This document shows, one piece after another, positions 8,575 to 19,897 of a DNA stretch of 37,468 nucleotides. The stretch comes from Campylobacterota bacterium (GTDB lineage Bacteria; Campylobacterota; Campylobacteria; Campylobacterales; Sulfurovaceae): assembly GCA_013153055.1 (NCBI GenBank), contig JAADFE010000043.1:1-37468 (forward strand), in the 5' to 3' direction. A program made the position numbers and the translations under genes. Under the pieces are notes generated by a model. That model was not told the origin of the DNA, made no database searches, and saw nothing but the letters and a program-made list of their open reading frames with translations. How positions within the stretch are numbered: the stretch's first letter is position 1; each line of letters begins with the position of its first letter.

Positions 8575-9429
8575 CTATTTAAAGACACTCCCTAGCATAC
8601 CTTTGATAGCTCCTTGAATATCAGCAGGATAGACTATAAATTTAGAGTTTGGTGATTTTGACATACTCTCTAGGGTATTGATATATCTATCTCCTAGTAA
8701 AAACATAGCAGGAAGCTCTTTGTTTTGAACAGCATCTGCTATCATCTCAATAGCACTAGCAGAGGCATTTGCCAATGCTATCTGTGCTTCGGCTTCTAGT
8801 TTTGATGCCTCTAGTTTACCTTTTGCTTCAAGGATAGCTGCATTTTTATTTCCCTCTGCTGTGGTCTCTATCGCTCTTCGCTCTCTTTCAGCTGCTGCTT
8901 GTCTCTCCATAGACTCTTGCATAGAGCCACTTGGGTTTATATCTTGGATTTCTACAGATTTGACAGTTACACCCCAATCTGCTACATCATCTATGATATT
9001 ATCTTTGAGTTTTGCTTTTATCATCTCTCTATTTGATAGAGCCTCATCTAGTTTCATCTCACCTATAATTGACCGTAGAGTTGTCATAACTAGATTGGAT
9101 ATGGCTAGTTTGAAATTTTCTACTCCATATAGAGCATCTTTTGGATTTGTGACTCTTACAAATGCTATAGCATTGGTTCTAATGACAGCATTATCTTTAG
9201 TAATCACCTCTTGTTGAGGAATATCCATAATAATATCTCTAGTTGAGATTTTAGCTCTTACACTATCTATAAATGGGACTATAATATTTAATCCTGGTTC
9301 AAGTGTTGTTCTAAACTTCCCCAATCTCTCTATAACCCACTCTTCACCTTGTGGAACAATCTTTATCCCTTTGTATAGGGTAATAACTGTAGCTATAATA
9401 AAAAAAACTAATACATTAACAGTTGCCAT
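8575..9429 (-). CDS. SPFH/Band 7 (stomatin-like, QmcA-type) membrane protein
   Basis: 284 aa; KIVPQGEEWVIERLGKFRTTLEPGLNIIVPFID...QAAAERERRAIETTAEG. Confidence 0.95.
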   Translation of the reverse strand: MATVNVLVFFIIATVITLYKGIKIVPQGEEWVIERLGKFRTTLEPGLNIIVPFIDSVRAKISTRDIIMDIPQQEVITKDNAVIRTNAIAFVRVTNPKDALYGVENFKLAISNLVMTTLRSIIGEMKLDEALSNREMIKAKLKDNIIDDVADWGVTVKSVEIQDINPSGSMQESMERQAAAERERRAIETTAEGNKNAAILEAKGKLEASKLEAEAQIALANASASAIEMIADAVQNKELPAMFLLGDRYINTLESMSKSPNSKFIVYPADIQGAIKGMLGSVFK

Positions 9430-9441
9430 TTTATATCCTTT

Positions 9442-9897
9442 TTATATTTTTTCAACCTCTATGAGTTGACCTTTTATATCTACGACCTTTACAGGAGTCA
9501 ATATAGGTATATCCTCTTTTGCTGTAGCATACCATATAGTATTGCCTAGTATAGGTGTATTGAATTTTACTTTGCCTCTACCATTGGCTTCTATTGGCTC
9601 TTCTACTATGCCTTTGGTTCCTATTGCATAGTCAGATTGACCACTTTTGTCTTTTGGGGTATTGTCTTTGAAATATTTAAATAGTATAGTAATAGTCACA
9701 ATACTCACAATCACCCAAAGCAGTAACTCTTTATTTAGAGACAAGATGAGTATAAAATCACTAACTCCTACAATAGCAGCAGCAATCCCTAGACCCAACA
9801 TTATAAAAGTCCCTGTAAATATCTCAATAATCAGTAACAGTAGTCCAAAAGCAATCCAGTGCCACCATAGTAGTGTAGTTGCCAAAAATTCTAACAT
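9442..9897 (-). CDS. NfeD-like membrane protein
   Basis: 151 aa, N-terminal TM helices plus C-terminal OB-like domain (GTKGIVEEPIEANGRGKVKF...); paired with the SPFH gene. Confidence 0.88.
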   Translation of the reverse strand: MLEFLATTLLWWHWIAFGLLLLIIEIFTGTFIMLGLGIAAAIVGVSDFILILSLNKELLLWVIVSIVTITILFKYFKDNTPKDKSGQSDYAIGTKGIVEEPIEANGRGKVKFNTPILGNTIWYATAKEDIPILTPVKVVDIKGQLIEVEKI

Positions 9898-9975
9898 CTC
9901 TGCTCCTAAAACAAATAGAATTGGTTAAAATATATTATAGCATCTATTCTTTTAAGCCTATAAGCAATCTTTGGA

Positions 9976-9981
9976 TATAAT
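9976..9981 (+). promoter_or_regulatory. Putative -10 element of ilvC (TTGGATATAATCGCGAA)
   Basis: TATAAT with upstream TTGGA, 34 nt before ATG. Confidence 0.5.
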
Positions 9982-10005
9982 CGCGAACTTTTTTAAACCC
10001 TATAA

Positions 10006-11040
<1,035 letters not shown>

Positions 11041-11053
11041 TATTATTTGTTTT

Positions 11054-11090
11054 TAGGCTGTGGAATTTTTTTCGCAGTCTTTATATCTTC
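11054..11090 (+). terminator. Possible ilvC terminator
   Basis: ggctgtggaatttttttcgcagtctttata: 7-bp stem with two G-U pairs, then a T-rich tail; weak. Confidence 0.3.
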
Positions 11091-11329
11091 TAAAATATAT
11101 TCTTTTTTATGCTATTTAAAGCACTTTTAATTTATCAATACTTTGATTTTACTATTTATTTTTTACTTAACAAGAGTTCTAATAAATTAGATTTTAGATT
11201 TAAAATGTGTCATTATATTAAAAATATTAAAATTATTTGAGAATTTAATATATTAATTAATCTATTTGGAATATAATTAATTAGACTTTCAATTTAAATG
11301 TTAAAAATATTATTAAAAAAGGGTTTGTT

Positions 11330-14300
11330 ATGACTTCTCAAGGCTCTATTTATTCTATTTCTACATTAATCATATCATTGATTATATTAACAGGTTGTGG
11401 TGGTGGTTCTTCTAGTGACAAAAAGAGTATAACAAATCCTCAAGAACGAAATAGTAGTATTGTTATAGATAAAAATGAAACAGTTGTTCAATCTAAAATA
11501 AAAGCATATCTAATAGACTCTCCACTATCAGGAGTAAACTATAGTTGTGATGGTAATAATAAGGGATTGACAGATAATAATGGAATGTTTGAGTGTCAAA
11601 ATCCACCTATAGTTTTTAAAGTAGGTAATCTAACTATAGGAATGCTCAATTCATACTCTGCTGATAGTAATATCTCTCTCCAAGAGATTTTAGGGTTATC
11701 CAAAGATAATTTTAGTGATAGTACACTTAAACTTTTGGCTCGTTTTTTACAGTCACTTGATGATGATGGAGATATAAAAAATAGAATAACCATTACAAAA
11801 GATATTAGAAAGAAAATAACTAAAGTTCAAAATTTTAAAAGTATGAGTGAGAGTGAGGTAAAAGCACTTTTGCAGGGGCTTGGGAAAGAGTTTGTACCTG
11901 AATGTGGGGCTTTGAAGCATTTGGGGGATATGAGTGTTAATTGTAATAGTGATGGGAGTTATGTTGTGATTTCTCCACCTGAAGATAGTACATCAACATC
12001 AAATAATTCAAAAGTTTTAAAAGGAAAATTTGTAGATAGTAAAGTTAAGGGTTTAGAGTATTATACTAAAACGCAATCAGGAGTTACTAATAAAGATGGA
12101 GAATATAATTATATAGAGGGAGAAGAGATAACCTTTCATACAGGAGGAATTATATATGGAAGAACTAAGGCTAAACCAATAACTACACCAATTGATTTAG
12201 TAAAAGAGAGTAACTCAACTCAAAATCCTAAAGTTGTAAAGATATCACAGTTTTTGCAATCTTTAGATAAAGATGGTAGCCCTGATAATGGTATTGAGAT
12301 TATAAAAGATGCAAAAAATAAATTTACAGATAGAAGTTTAGATTTTAGTCTAAATCGTGAAGAGTTTCATAAAAAGGCAACTGGACTATTAAAGACATTA
12401 AGTAAGCCTGTTAGTTTGGTTTTGGCTGATAAAGCTTTAAGTCATTTGAGTGGTACAATTAATGATTTTATGGAATCTAATCAATATTGTGCTAAAGAGG
12501 ATATTTATCATGAATTTTATGGTAATTCAACAAATAGTTGTAAGTTAATAAATTTAAGAGATATTTATTATAAGTCTATAAGAAATTTGATTTATCAAGA
12601 AAAATTCTTTTTGGGTGATAAAAATTCTGAAGAAATAGATAATAGTTATGATGTTAAAAAAGATATTATTAATTCAATTTCTTCAATCTATTCGATTTAT
12701 GGTACAGTTACAGCAGATACAAAAGAAGAATTTTATATTGGAATTGGTAAACAAAAGGTCATTAAAGATTTTACAGAAGTAATAGTTAGGAGAAATTCTA
12801 TTGATAAGGATATTGCTGAAACATGGGTTAAGTTATTTGTAGCATATTTAGAATCTGCTGTAACAGGAAAATCTACAGCTGTTATATCAGAGGTTATTGA
12901 AACTAGTTCAAAAGCAATTATTGATTTTCGTACAGCTTTGATTTTAAAAGGAACGGTTCAAGAGATAAATGAATTGACTATTGTAGATGATGTTATAAGA
13001 TATATGCTATCAGAAAATATAGATATTGAAAATATTAGTGCTTTGGAAATAGAAAAAATAGCAAACACAATTATTAAAACTAAACGAAAAAATCTTTTTA
13101 CTCATGGGTATAATCTTGTAAGAATAAGGGATAATATATTTAATTATTTGAATTTTTTGATAGAAAAAAGTTACAATATAAATTTGACTATGGTAAAAGA
13201 GGGAAATGATATTGTTATTCAAAATAATAGTTCTATTCCTTTATATAATATGAAAATTATTAATAGTAAGCAAAAAACTCTATTAAAACAGATATATGAT
13301 GCAAATCAAAGTCAGATTATCACTTTTAAAGATATGATAGATGAATATAATAGTTATGGTGGATATGGGCTTAAGTTAGAATATACCTTAAGACCTCAAA
13401 AAAATGCTAATAAACATACTTTCATTTTAGCAGATGAAGTATTTGTTGACCTTACACCTCCAGCAAGTTCAAATTTCTATGGTATTGTTCCAAATAAAGA
13501 CGATATAGAAAAATTGAAACAAATACATGAAAAAAATATAGATACTTCTACAGCATCAATAGGTTATTTTATGGAAGATATTGATAAGTCAATTAATCAT
13601 GATAATGACCCATTTAGAGTATCTGAAAGTGAAGAAGTTCACAATTTGGTAGAATATCCTTCTCATTTTTTATACTCTTTAGAAGATTATAAGTGGGATA
13701 AAACATCTAAAAGACTTATAAAACGAATAGACTCTTTTTTTAGTAATAAAAAAACATCTGCGAGAGATAATGACAATAGAATACCTCTACTTATTATTCA
13801 TGGTTGGCAAGGTTCACCTGATGAAGATACACCAAGAGAATGGTTTGAAAATGCAGATTCAGGAGAGGAATATTTTGAAAATTTTATAAAATATATCTCT
13901 TCTGAAGAGCATGGTAAGTTTTTTAGTAAACATTATAAACCATATATATATCACTATCCAAGTTTTAAACACATTACATATAATGGACGAAGATTAAGCG
14001 AATTAATAGCAAAAACTCCTACTTTGGCAAATTATATTAAAAATGGTGGAAAGATAGCTATTGTGGCTCATAGTATGGGTGGATTGGTTTCTCGTTCTCT
14101 TATAGAAGAGTATGGTATTACTATTGATGGTAAATCTTTTAAAGGAGAACAGTTTTTAGATAGATTAATTACTTTAGCAACTCCTCATCATGGTTCTCCT
14201 GCAGGAATGAGAGACTGGGTAGACACTTCTAAAATTATGGAAAAAGTTGGTCAAAAAAGTTTATATACTCAAGGTGCAGAGGATTTAATGTGGGATAATT

Positions 14301-16858
14301 ATGATGATAGATTATCGGATAATGAAATTCAAAAGGATATTTTGCATGATGGTATATCATCTATTGATAATCAAATTAAATTTACCTATAATCAAAAAGA
14401 TAGTAACTTTTATAAATTTTATTTAGATAAGATTAAAGCCAAATCTAAATATTATTATTTAACATATGGAAATATACCTAAATATCCTAATCCTTGGTTA
14501 ACGCTACTTAATAAAAATAGAGATAGATTTAAAGGAAAATATTTTTATTATGGTAGTTATCCTGAGAAAGATAAAGTCTTATTGAGTGGAGATTGTATGC
14601 CTTTAATCAATAATGTTGATTTTATTGATTTAGTTAATAATACCCTTGGTTTTTGTCTTGCTGGACAATATGTAAATGAAAATAGTTATCTATATAATGA
14701 TTCAGTTGTGGCAATTCAAAGTGCTTTTAACTATGAATATGGAAAAATATTTACTCCTCAAGGGGTTGATTTATATCGTAAAGATGAAAATTATAGATTT
14801 ATACGAGATTTAGACCATGATTTATTTAGAGCAGGTATTCATAATAAATTTAGAACACATACTCCTAGCAATAAAATAAAAATGTTAAAACAGCTTTTAA
14901 AAGTTGAAATCTTACCAAATTGGGCAAAGACAACAATAATAAGCAAAGTAGAAAGTGACCCTCTATGGCTCATGGTTAAACAAGATTTGGGTTATGGTGG
15001 AGCTATTGAAAAGCCTACAATTACAGCAGAAGAGTACTATACCAATAAAGATAGTGTAAAAATTACTATAAATGGAGAACCATCTACACAAGCTATTATA
15101 AATGGTACTAAAGTAGGAGAACTAAGTAGTAGTGGAGAGTTAGTAGTAAATCTTGATACATCAGGTGAAGATGGAGATAAAGAGTTCTCTTTAATACTCA
15201 AAAATGCAATTGGTTTAACAAGTATTCCTTATGAGTTTGCTATATACAAAGATGCTACAGCTCCAGAAGTTCCTATAGGTAAAGATATACCAACAACAAC
15301 TTATGATAATAAAATAGAGATAAAAATTCAAGGAGAGGTTAATTCGGAGGTTATTATTAATGGAGAGAGCTATGGAAAAATTCCTGAAAGTGGTGAGCTT
15401 GTTATTGAATTGGATATAGATACTATTGGAGATAATAACTTTAAAGTTATATTGGTAGATAGAGTGGGAAATAGTAGTGATATATTAGAATTTTCTATTA
15501 AAAAAGAGAATAATATCAAATTGATTTTAAATGTAACAGCAAATGATGGAAATGCCACATTTAGCTGGAGAGTAGATGAGAATGTATCTAGTTATTATAT
15601 CTATTTAGCCCAAGAGAGTGGAGTAACAAAAGATAATATTCATACTATTAAAGGTGGTAAAACATATCGTGTAACAGATGATAAATCTCCATTTGATATT
15701 AAATTGGTTAATGATATAACTTATTATGCTATATTGGTTGCTTATAAAGATGGGCAGTATTATACTTCGGATGAGGTTAGTTTTAGTCCTACAAAAAAAG
15801 GAAAGCTATTTAATATTAGCAGAGGATTAAATGCTTATAATCCAATTTTTACTAAAAATGGAAAATATATTTTATTTGAACAATATGAAGATGGTGGAGC
15901 ATACAGAACAAATATCTATGCTTATATCTTTAATACAGAGAATAATAGTTTGAAAAGATTTAATGAGGTAATGGGTACAAGAGGCTATTATGGAGATTTT
16001 TCACTATTTTTACTCTCAGAAGATGGAAAAAGAATTTTCTATGAAAAAGGAAATGGCTCTTCTAGTAAGTTGTATCAATACATTATAGATATAAATAAAA
16101 CAGAAATTATAAGTGATGGAATAGGAGGCTCTAGCACTATTCAAAAGTTTAATAATAGTTTATTAATTGATTTGATAACTTCAAACTCTTTCCCATCAGG
16201 CTCTCATAATGAGTCTGCTAAAATTTTTAATTTGGATACAAAAGATAATAGAATCTTTTCTTTACATAATTATTACACTTATAACTATTTCAAACCAAAA
16301 ATTATTAATAATCAATTTTTATATTATTCTAATCCAAAAAATATTTATAAGATTGATACAACTGTAACAGATTATGAATCAACAAAAGAGACTATTGAAG
16401 TACCAATTGATAGTTTTATTAATGTAGAATATAGTTCTACTCGTAGTAATGGACATAGTGTCGGTTATGAAATGGATAATCAAGCAAATATTTATGTTTC
16501 TGTTATTTATACAGATTATAATCCAAAAACTTATGCTTCAAAACAACAAGTAGTATTATTTAATAAAAATGAAAATATTGTCGAATTTCTTTCTATGGAT
16601 TCAAGTGGAAATTTTGGAGATAAAGATTCCAATAGTCCAAAAGTTTCAGGTAATGGAAAATGGGTTGTATTTGTAAGTCGTGCTAATAATATTACTAAAA
16701 CAGATACTCAAAAATGTATTCTTTATAATGTAGAAACAAAGAAATCAATAGTTTTAGACAAAGATAGTAAAGAGAGTTGTTATAATCCACTAATTAGTGA
16801 TGATGGAAGTAAAATTGTAATGAAAATTGGTGGATATATTTATCTATATAAGCAATAG
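11330..16858 (+). CDS. Giant mosaic lipoprotein with alpha/beta-hydrolase (lipase-like) domain, Ig-like/FN3-like modules and TolB-like C-terminus
   Basis: 1842 aa; lipobox ILTGCGGG; LLIIHGWQGSPDE, IAIVAHSMGGLVSRSL (GxSxG), LITLATPHHGSP; duplicated N-terminal modules; C-terminal NPIFTKNGKYILFEQ / NSPKVSGNGKWVVFVSR / NPLISDDGSKIVMK. Confidence 0.85.
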   Translation: MTSQGSIYSISTLIISLIILTGCGGGSSSDKKSITNPQERNSSIVIDKNETVVQSKIKAYLIDSPLSGVNYSCDGNNKGLTDNNGMFECQNPPIVFKVGNLTIGMLNSYSADSNISLQEILGLSKDNFSDSTLKLLARFLQSLDDDGDIKNRITITKDIRKKITKVQNFKSMSESEVKALLQGLGKEFVPECGALKHLGDMSVNCNSDGSYVVISPPEDSTSTSNNSKVLKGKFVDSKVKGLEYYTKTQSGVTNKDGEYNYIEGEEITFHTGGIIYGRTKAKPITTPIDLVKESNSTQNPKVVKISQFLQSLDKDGSPDNGIEIIKDAKNKFTDRSLDFSLNREEFHKKATGLLKTLSKPVSLVLADKALSHLSGTINDFMESNQYCAKEDIYHEFYGNSTNSCKLINLRDIYYKSIRNLIYQEKFFLGDKNSEEIDNSYDVKKDIINSISSIYSIYGTVTADTKEEFYIGIGKQKVIKDFTEVIVRRNSIDKDIAETWVKLFVAYLESAVTGKSTAVISEVIETSSKAIIDFRTALILKGTVQEINELTIVDDVIRYMLSENIDIENISALEIEKIANTIIKTKRKNLFTHGYNLVRIRDNIFNYLNFLIEKSYNINLTMVKEGNDIVIQNNSSIPLYNMKIINSKQKTLLKQIYDANQSQIITFKDMIDEYNSYGGYGLKLEYTLRPQKNANKHTFILADEVFVDLTPPASSNFYGIVPNKDDIEKLKQIHEKNIDTSTASIGYFMEDIDKSINHDNDPFRVSESEEVHNLVEYPSHFLYSLEDYKWDKTSKRLIKRIDSFFSNKKTSARDNDNRIPLLIIHGWQGSPDEDTPREWFENADSGEEYFENFIKYISSEEHGKFFSKHYKPYIYHYPSFKHITYNGRRLSELIAKTPTLANYIKNGGKIAIVAHSMGGLVSRSLIEEYGITIDGKSFKGEQFLDRLITLATPHHGSPAGMRDWVDTSKIMEKVGQKSLYTQGAEDLMWDNYDDRLSDNEIQKDILHDGISSIDNQIKFTYNQKDSNFYKFYLDKIKAKSKYYYLTYGNIPKYPNPWLTLLNKNRDRFKGKYFYYGSYPEKDKVLLSGDCMPLINNVDFIDLVNNTLGFCLAGQYVNENSYLYNDSVVAIQSAFNYEYGKIFTPQGVDLYRKDENYRFIRDLDHDLFRAGIHNKFRTHTPSNKIKMLKQLLKVEILPNWAKTTIISKVESDPLWLMVKQDLGYGGAIEKPTITAEEYYTNKDSVKITINGEPSTQAIINGTKVGELSSSGELVVNLDTSGEDGDKEFSLILKNAIGLTSIPYEFAIYKDATAPEVPIGKDIPTTTYDNKIEIKIQGEVNSEVIINGESYGKIPESGELVIELDIDTIGDNNFKVILVDRVGNSSDILEFSIKKENNIKLILNVTANDGNATFSWRVDENVSSYYIYLAQESGVTKDNIHTIKGGKTYRVTDDKSPFDIKLVNDITYYAILVAYKDGQYYTSDEVSFSPTKKGKLFNISRGLNAYNPIFTKNGKYILFEQYEDGGAYRTNIYAYIFNTENNSLKRFNEVMGTRGYYGDFSLFLLSEDGKRIFYEKGNGSSSKLYQYIIDINKTEIISDGIGGSSTIQKFNNSLLIDLITSNSFPSGSHNESAKIFNLDTKDNRIFSLHNYYTYNYFKPKIINNQFLYYSNPKNIYKIDTTVTDYESTKETIEVPIDSFINVEYSSTRSNGHSVGYEMDNQANIYVSVIYTDYNPKTYASKQQVVLFNKNENIVEFLSMDSSGNFGDKDSNSPKVSGNGKWVVFVSRANNITKTDTQKCILYNVETKKSIVLDKDSKESCYNPLISDDGSKIVMKIGGYIYLYKQ

Positions 16859-16897
16859 ATAGAAAAAGATATTAGAGTGGAAAGTGCTAAAAATTGA

Positions 16898-17680
16898 CTA
16901 GTATAGTTGAATATGTATATGGTCATCATGTCGGACAGCATGGCAACCATGATTTTTTACTCTTTTGTTTCTTAACTTTAATCTTTTTTTGAGGTTTGGT
17001 TCTATAAATAGTTTGCCTATTTCTCTGTTTTTTAAAATAGCATCTATTAGTTTTTTTGTTCCTTTTTCTGAAAAGATTAGCTCACTGTTTATCTTGCCTA
17101 GTGTTAGATATTTGGGGTAATCATATTGAAAATATCCCTTTGCTTTACAATATTTTGTCTGATTGTATTCCCCTTTTTTTATAGGAACAAATACACCATA
17201 TCCACTTATAGATTTTTTTTGATTTGTGATAACTTCATTTTTATTTTGATAGATAAAACTAATATCTATTTTTTTGCCATCATTGTGACTTAGATGAGGA
17301 AGTAGAGGAAAACCATCTATAAAGGGAAAAGAGGCATCTAAATATTTGACTTTAATATTGGTATTGGATAGATATTTTTGAGTTTTGATTAGAACTCTAT
17401 TTAGTTTGAGATTAACATAGTTTCTATTTAAAAGGATTGTTAGGTAACTTGTAGGTTCTAATTTATCACTAACAGGAATTCTATTAAATATTGGTGCTAC
17501 AAAAGGAACTATAAAAAAAGTTGCTACTAGATATAGTGCTAAAAATATAAAAAGACTTTTAAATATAAACTCTTTTTTACATAATCTACTAATCCACAAA
17601 GAGAGTAAAAATATCACTCCTCCTATTTGTGTAAGTAGTGTTAAAATAGTAAAGATTAAAAAATTAAAAAGGAGTTTCAT
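16898..17680 (-). CDS. Membrane-anchored LAS-type (M15/M74-like) metallopeptidase candidate
   Basis: 260 aa; N-terminal TM helices; HNDGKKID (fits HxxGxxxD) and DDHIHIQLY (HxH), the paired zinc motifs of LAS peptidases. Confidence 0.55.
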   Translation of the reverse strand: MKLLFNFLIFTILTLLTQIGGVIFLLSLWISRLCKKEFIFKSLFIFLALYLVATFFIVPFVAPIFNRIPVSDKLEPTSYLTILLNRNYVNLKLNRVLIKTQKYLSNTNIKVKYLDASFPFIDGFPLLPHLSHNDGKKIDISFIYQNKNEVITNQKKSISGYGVFVPIKKGEYNQTKYCKAKGYFQYDYPKYLTLGKINSELIFSEKGTKKLIDAILKNREIGKLFIEPNLKKRLKLRNKRVKNHGCHAVRHDDHIHIQLY

Positions 17681-17783
17681 CTATTTATCCTAGTTTTGGA
17701 GTATTGTATTATATTGATTTTTTATTATTTTTTTATATAAAAATGATTACTCAATTCTTAAAAAAATTTAAATCCTATTGCGA

Positions 17784-17789
17784 TATAAT
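17784..17789 (+). promoter_or_regulatory. Putative -10 element of the SLC13/DASS transporter
   Basis: ttgcgatataatatattatg, about 28 nt before the likely ATG at 17817. Confidence 0.4.
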
Positions 17790-17816
17790 ATATTATGTGA
17801 ATTTGTGGAGAATATT

Positions 17817-19193
17817 ATGAATAGTAAGTTAGATATTTTTTTAGAAGCTTATAGACCTATAATTTTTGCTGTGGCTATTGGTTTAGCTCTTTATCTTTTG
17901 GTATCTAAGATATTTATCGCACCTCAGGCTATTTTAATCGGATTGGTTGCATTTTTGGTGACTCTTTGGACTAATGAGGGGTTGCCTCTTGGAGTTGTCT
18001 CTTTACTACCTATAATTTTGTTTCCTAGTTTTGGGATTTTGGATTTAAATCATACAGTACCGAACTACTCTAAGTCTATTATATTTCTCTTTTTGGGTGG
18101 ATTTATGTTGGCTATTGCTATAGAGAAAATCAAGCTTCATGAGTACTTTTCTGCAAAACTATTGAGTTTTTTTCCAAAGACTCCAACTGGGATTATTTAT
18201 GCTTTGGCTATAACTTCAGCTCTGCTTAGTTCTATACTGTCTAATACTACTATTACTCTTTTATTGATGCCTATTGCTATGTTTTTGAGCGAAAATCTCA
18301 AACTCAAAATTCGTTTTTTACTAGCTACAGCATATGGGGCTAGTGTGGGTGGGATATTAACTCCTATTGGAACACCACCTAATCTTATTTTGTTGGGTTT
18401 TTTGGAAGATAAAGGATTAGAGACTATAGAGTTTGGTCAATGGGTTTATATGATGTTACCTATTGTTGGTGTAATGTTATTGATTATCCCTTGGTTATTA
18501 TCAATTGGAGTCAAAGATGAATCGGTAGAGGGGATAGGGGCAGATAGTATTCCTCAATTAGATGCTCAACAAAAACGACTATATTTTATTATGGGGATTT
18601 TGGCTTTAGTTTTAGTTTTAAATACTTTTGCTAAACAGTTATGGGGATTTTCATTAAATGAGAAGATGATACTACTTGGTTTTGGGTTATTGATGTTTAT
18701 TCCAAAGATTGGGTTTTTGGAGTGGGAGGATACTCGAAATTTGCCTTATGAGATTATATTTCTATTTGGGGCTGGATTTAGTATCGCTAAAGCTTTTGGT
18801 AGTACAGGGTTAGCCTCTGAGATAGCACACAAGCTTAGTTTTATTAGTGATATGCCTCTCTTTTGGATGTTTCTGTTGGTGGCTTTTGTTGTGGCTTTTT
18901 CTACAGAAGTTACAAGCAATACAGCTTTGACATCTATTGCTATACCTATATTTTATGAGTTTACAAAAGCAAAAGATATGTCGCCTGAGACTGGTATGAT
19001 TTTATTGATAGTGGCTACTATATCAGCTAGTTATGCTTTTATGTTACCAATTGCAACTCCACCCAATGCTATTATTATGAGTTCGAGGGTAATTCCTATA
19101 AGTCAAATGGCAAAGGTTGGATTTAAGGCTAATATTATAGGTATAATACTTGTAGCAGTGGTGGCTTATTTGCTTTGGGATAAAATGTTGTAG
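17817..19193 (+). CDS. SLC13/DASS-family sodium:anion symporter
   Basis: Multi-TM protein with SILSNTTITLLLMPIA, ILTPIGTPPNLILLG and MLPIATPPNAIIMSS signatures. The ORF track begins at 17778; ATG at 17817 fits the promoter better. Confidence 0.92.
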   Translation: MNSKLDIFLEAYRPIIFAVAIGLALYLLVSKIFIAPQAILIGLVAFLVTLWTNEGLPLGVVSLLPIILFPSFGILDLNHTVPNYSKSIIFLFLGGFMLAIAIEKIKLHEYFSAKLLSFFPKTPTGIIYALAITSALLSSILSNTTITLLLMPIAMFLSENLKLKIRFLLATAYGASVGGILTPIGTPPNLILLGFLEDKGLETIEFGQWVYMMLPIVGVMLLIIPWLLSIGVKDESVEGIGADSIPQLDAQQKRLYFIMGILALVLVLNTFAKQLWGFSLNEKMILLGFGLLMFIPKIGFLEWEDTRNLPYEIIFLFGAGFSIAKAFGSTGLASEIAHKLSFISDMPLFWMFLLVAFVVAFSTEVTSNTALTSIAIPIFYEFTKAKDMSPETGMILLIVATISASYAFMLPIATPPNAIIMSSRVIPISQMAKVGFKANIIGIILVAVVAYLLWDKML

Positions 19194-19270
19194 AAGTGTG
19201 ATTTTTAAAACAGTTTTTAACATAATTTAGTTATAATTAACAAATATTATAATTAATAAAGGTATTTTGT

Positions 19271-19891
19271 ATGGCTATAGAGTCTTATGTTGATGATATT
19301 TTGCAAAACTCTGAACATATATTTAGGCAAACCATATCGTTGATTGTTGCTAGAAGCGACAAGAATGCAAAAATAGAGATTGTAAGACAATATACAAGGG
19401 TTGATACTATATTACTTGAGGCTATTAAATCAATTTTGAATGATTTGAAGTTAGAGGAGGGTATTCTTAGCAGATTTTTATATAGATATTTCAAGATAGA
19501 AATTTTTAAAAATAAAAAAAGAGAGCAGTTACTTATTTTGGGTTCTCAACTAAAAACGCAATATAATAATCTAAATAAAGAGATAAATAGAGTAAATATC
19601 CATATTCAAAATATATCAACTAGTTTATATAAATTAAAATTATTACACTCTGCACTTTATCAAAAGAGTAAAAAAATAGTAGAGAGAGAAAAGTTAAATA
19701 AATGTAATAGTTTTATAAAAAAACTTAATCTAAAAATAGATGAGATGGGGGGGTATGAAAAATCTTTAGAACAGAAGTTAAACATGTTGACTGATAATTT
19801 AAAAGTATATACTTCTGTATATGAACGAATTCCAAAATATTATGAATTACAGGATGAGAATAATCAAAATCTCTTATCCCATAAGGTATAA
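19271..19891 (+). CDS. Conserved-looking coiled-coil protein upstream of dprA
   Basis: 206 aa, Lys/Leu/Glu-rich heptad-like C-terminal half; ends 6 nt before the dprA ORF. Confidence 0.6.
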   Translation: MAIESYVDDILQNSEHIFRQTISLIVARSDKNAKIEIVRQYTRVDTILLEAIKSILNDLKLEEGILSRFLYRYFKIEIFKNKKREQLLILGSQLKTQYNNLNKEINRVNIHIQNISTSLYKLKLLHSALYQKSKKIVEREKLNKCNSFIKKLNLKIDEMGGYEKSLEQKLNMLTDNLKVYTSVYERIPKYYELQDENNQNLLSHKV

Positions 19892-19897
19892 TGAGTT

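Noticed and set aside
8861-9217. Antisense ORF in the SPFH gene (118 aa)
   Set aside because: Overlaps a clear SPFH coding sequence on the opposite strand; Ser/Ile-biased composition typical of a shadow ORF. The same applies to 9647-9928, 11596-11793, 13010-13222, 15370-15558, 26238-26480, 26571-26783, 27015-27386, 29203-29439, 29980-30189, 30350-30718, 30995-31267, 32493-32723 and others.
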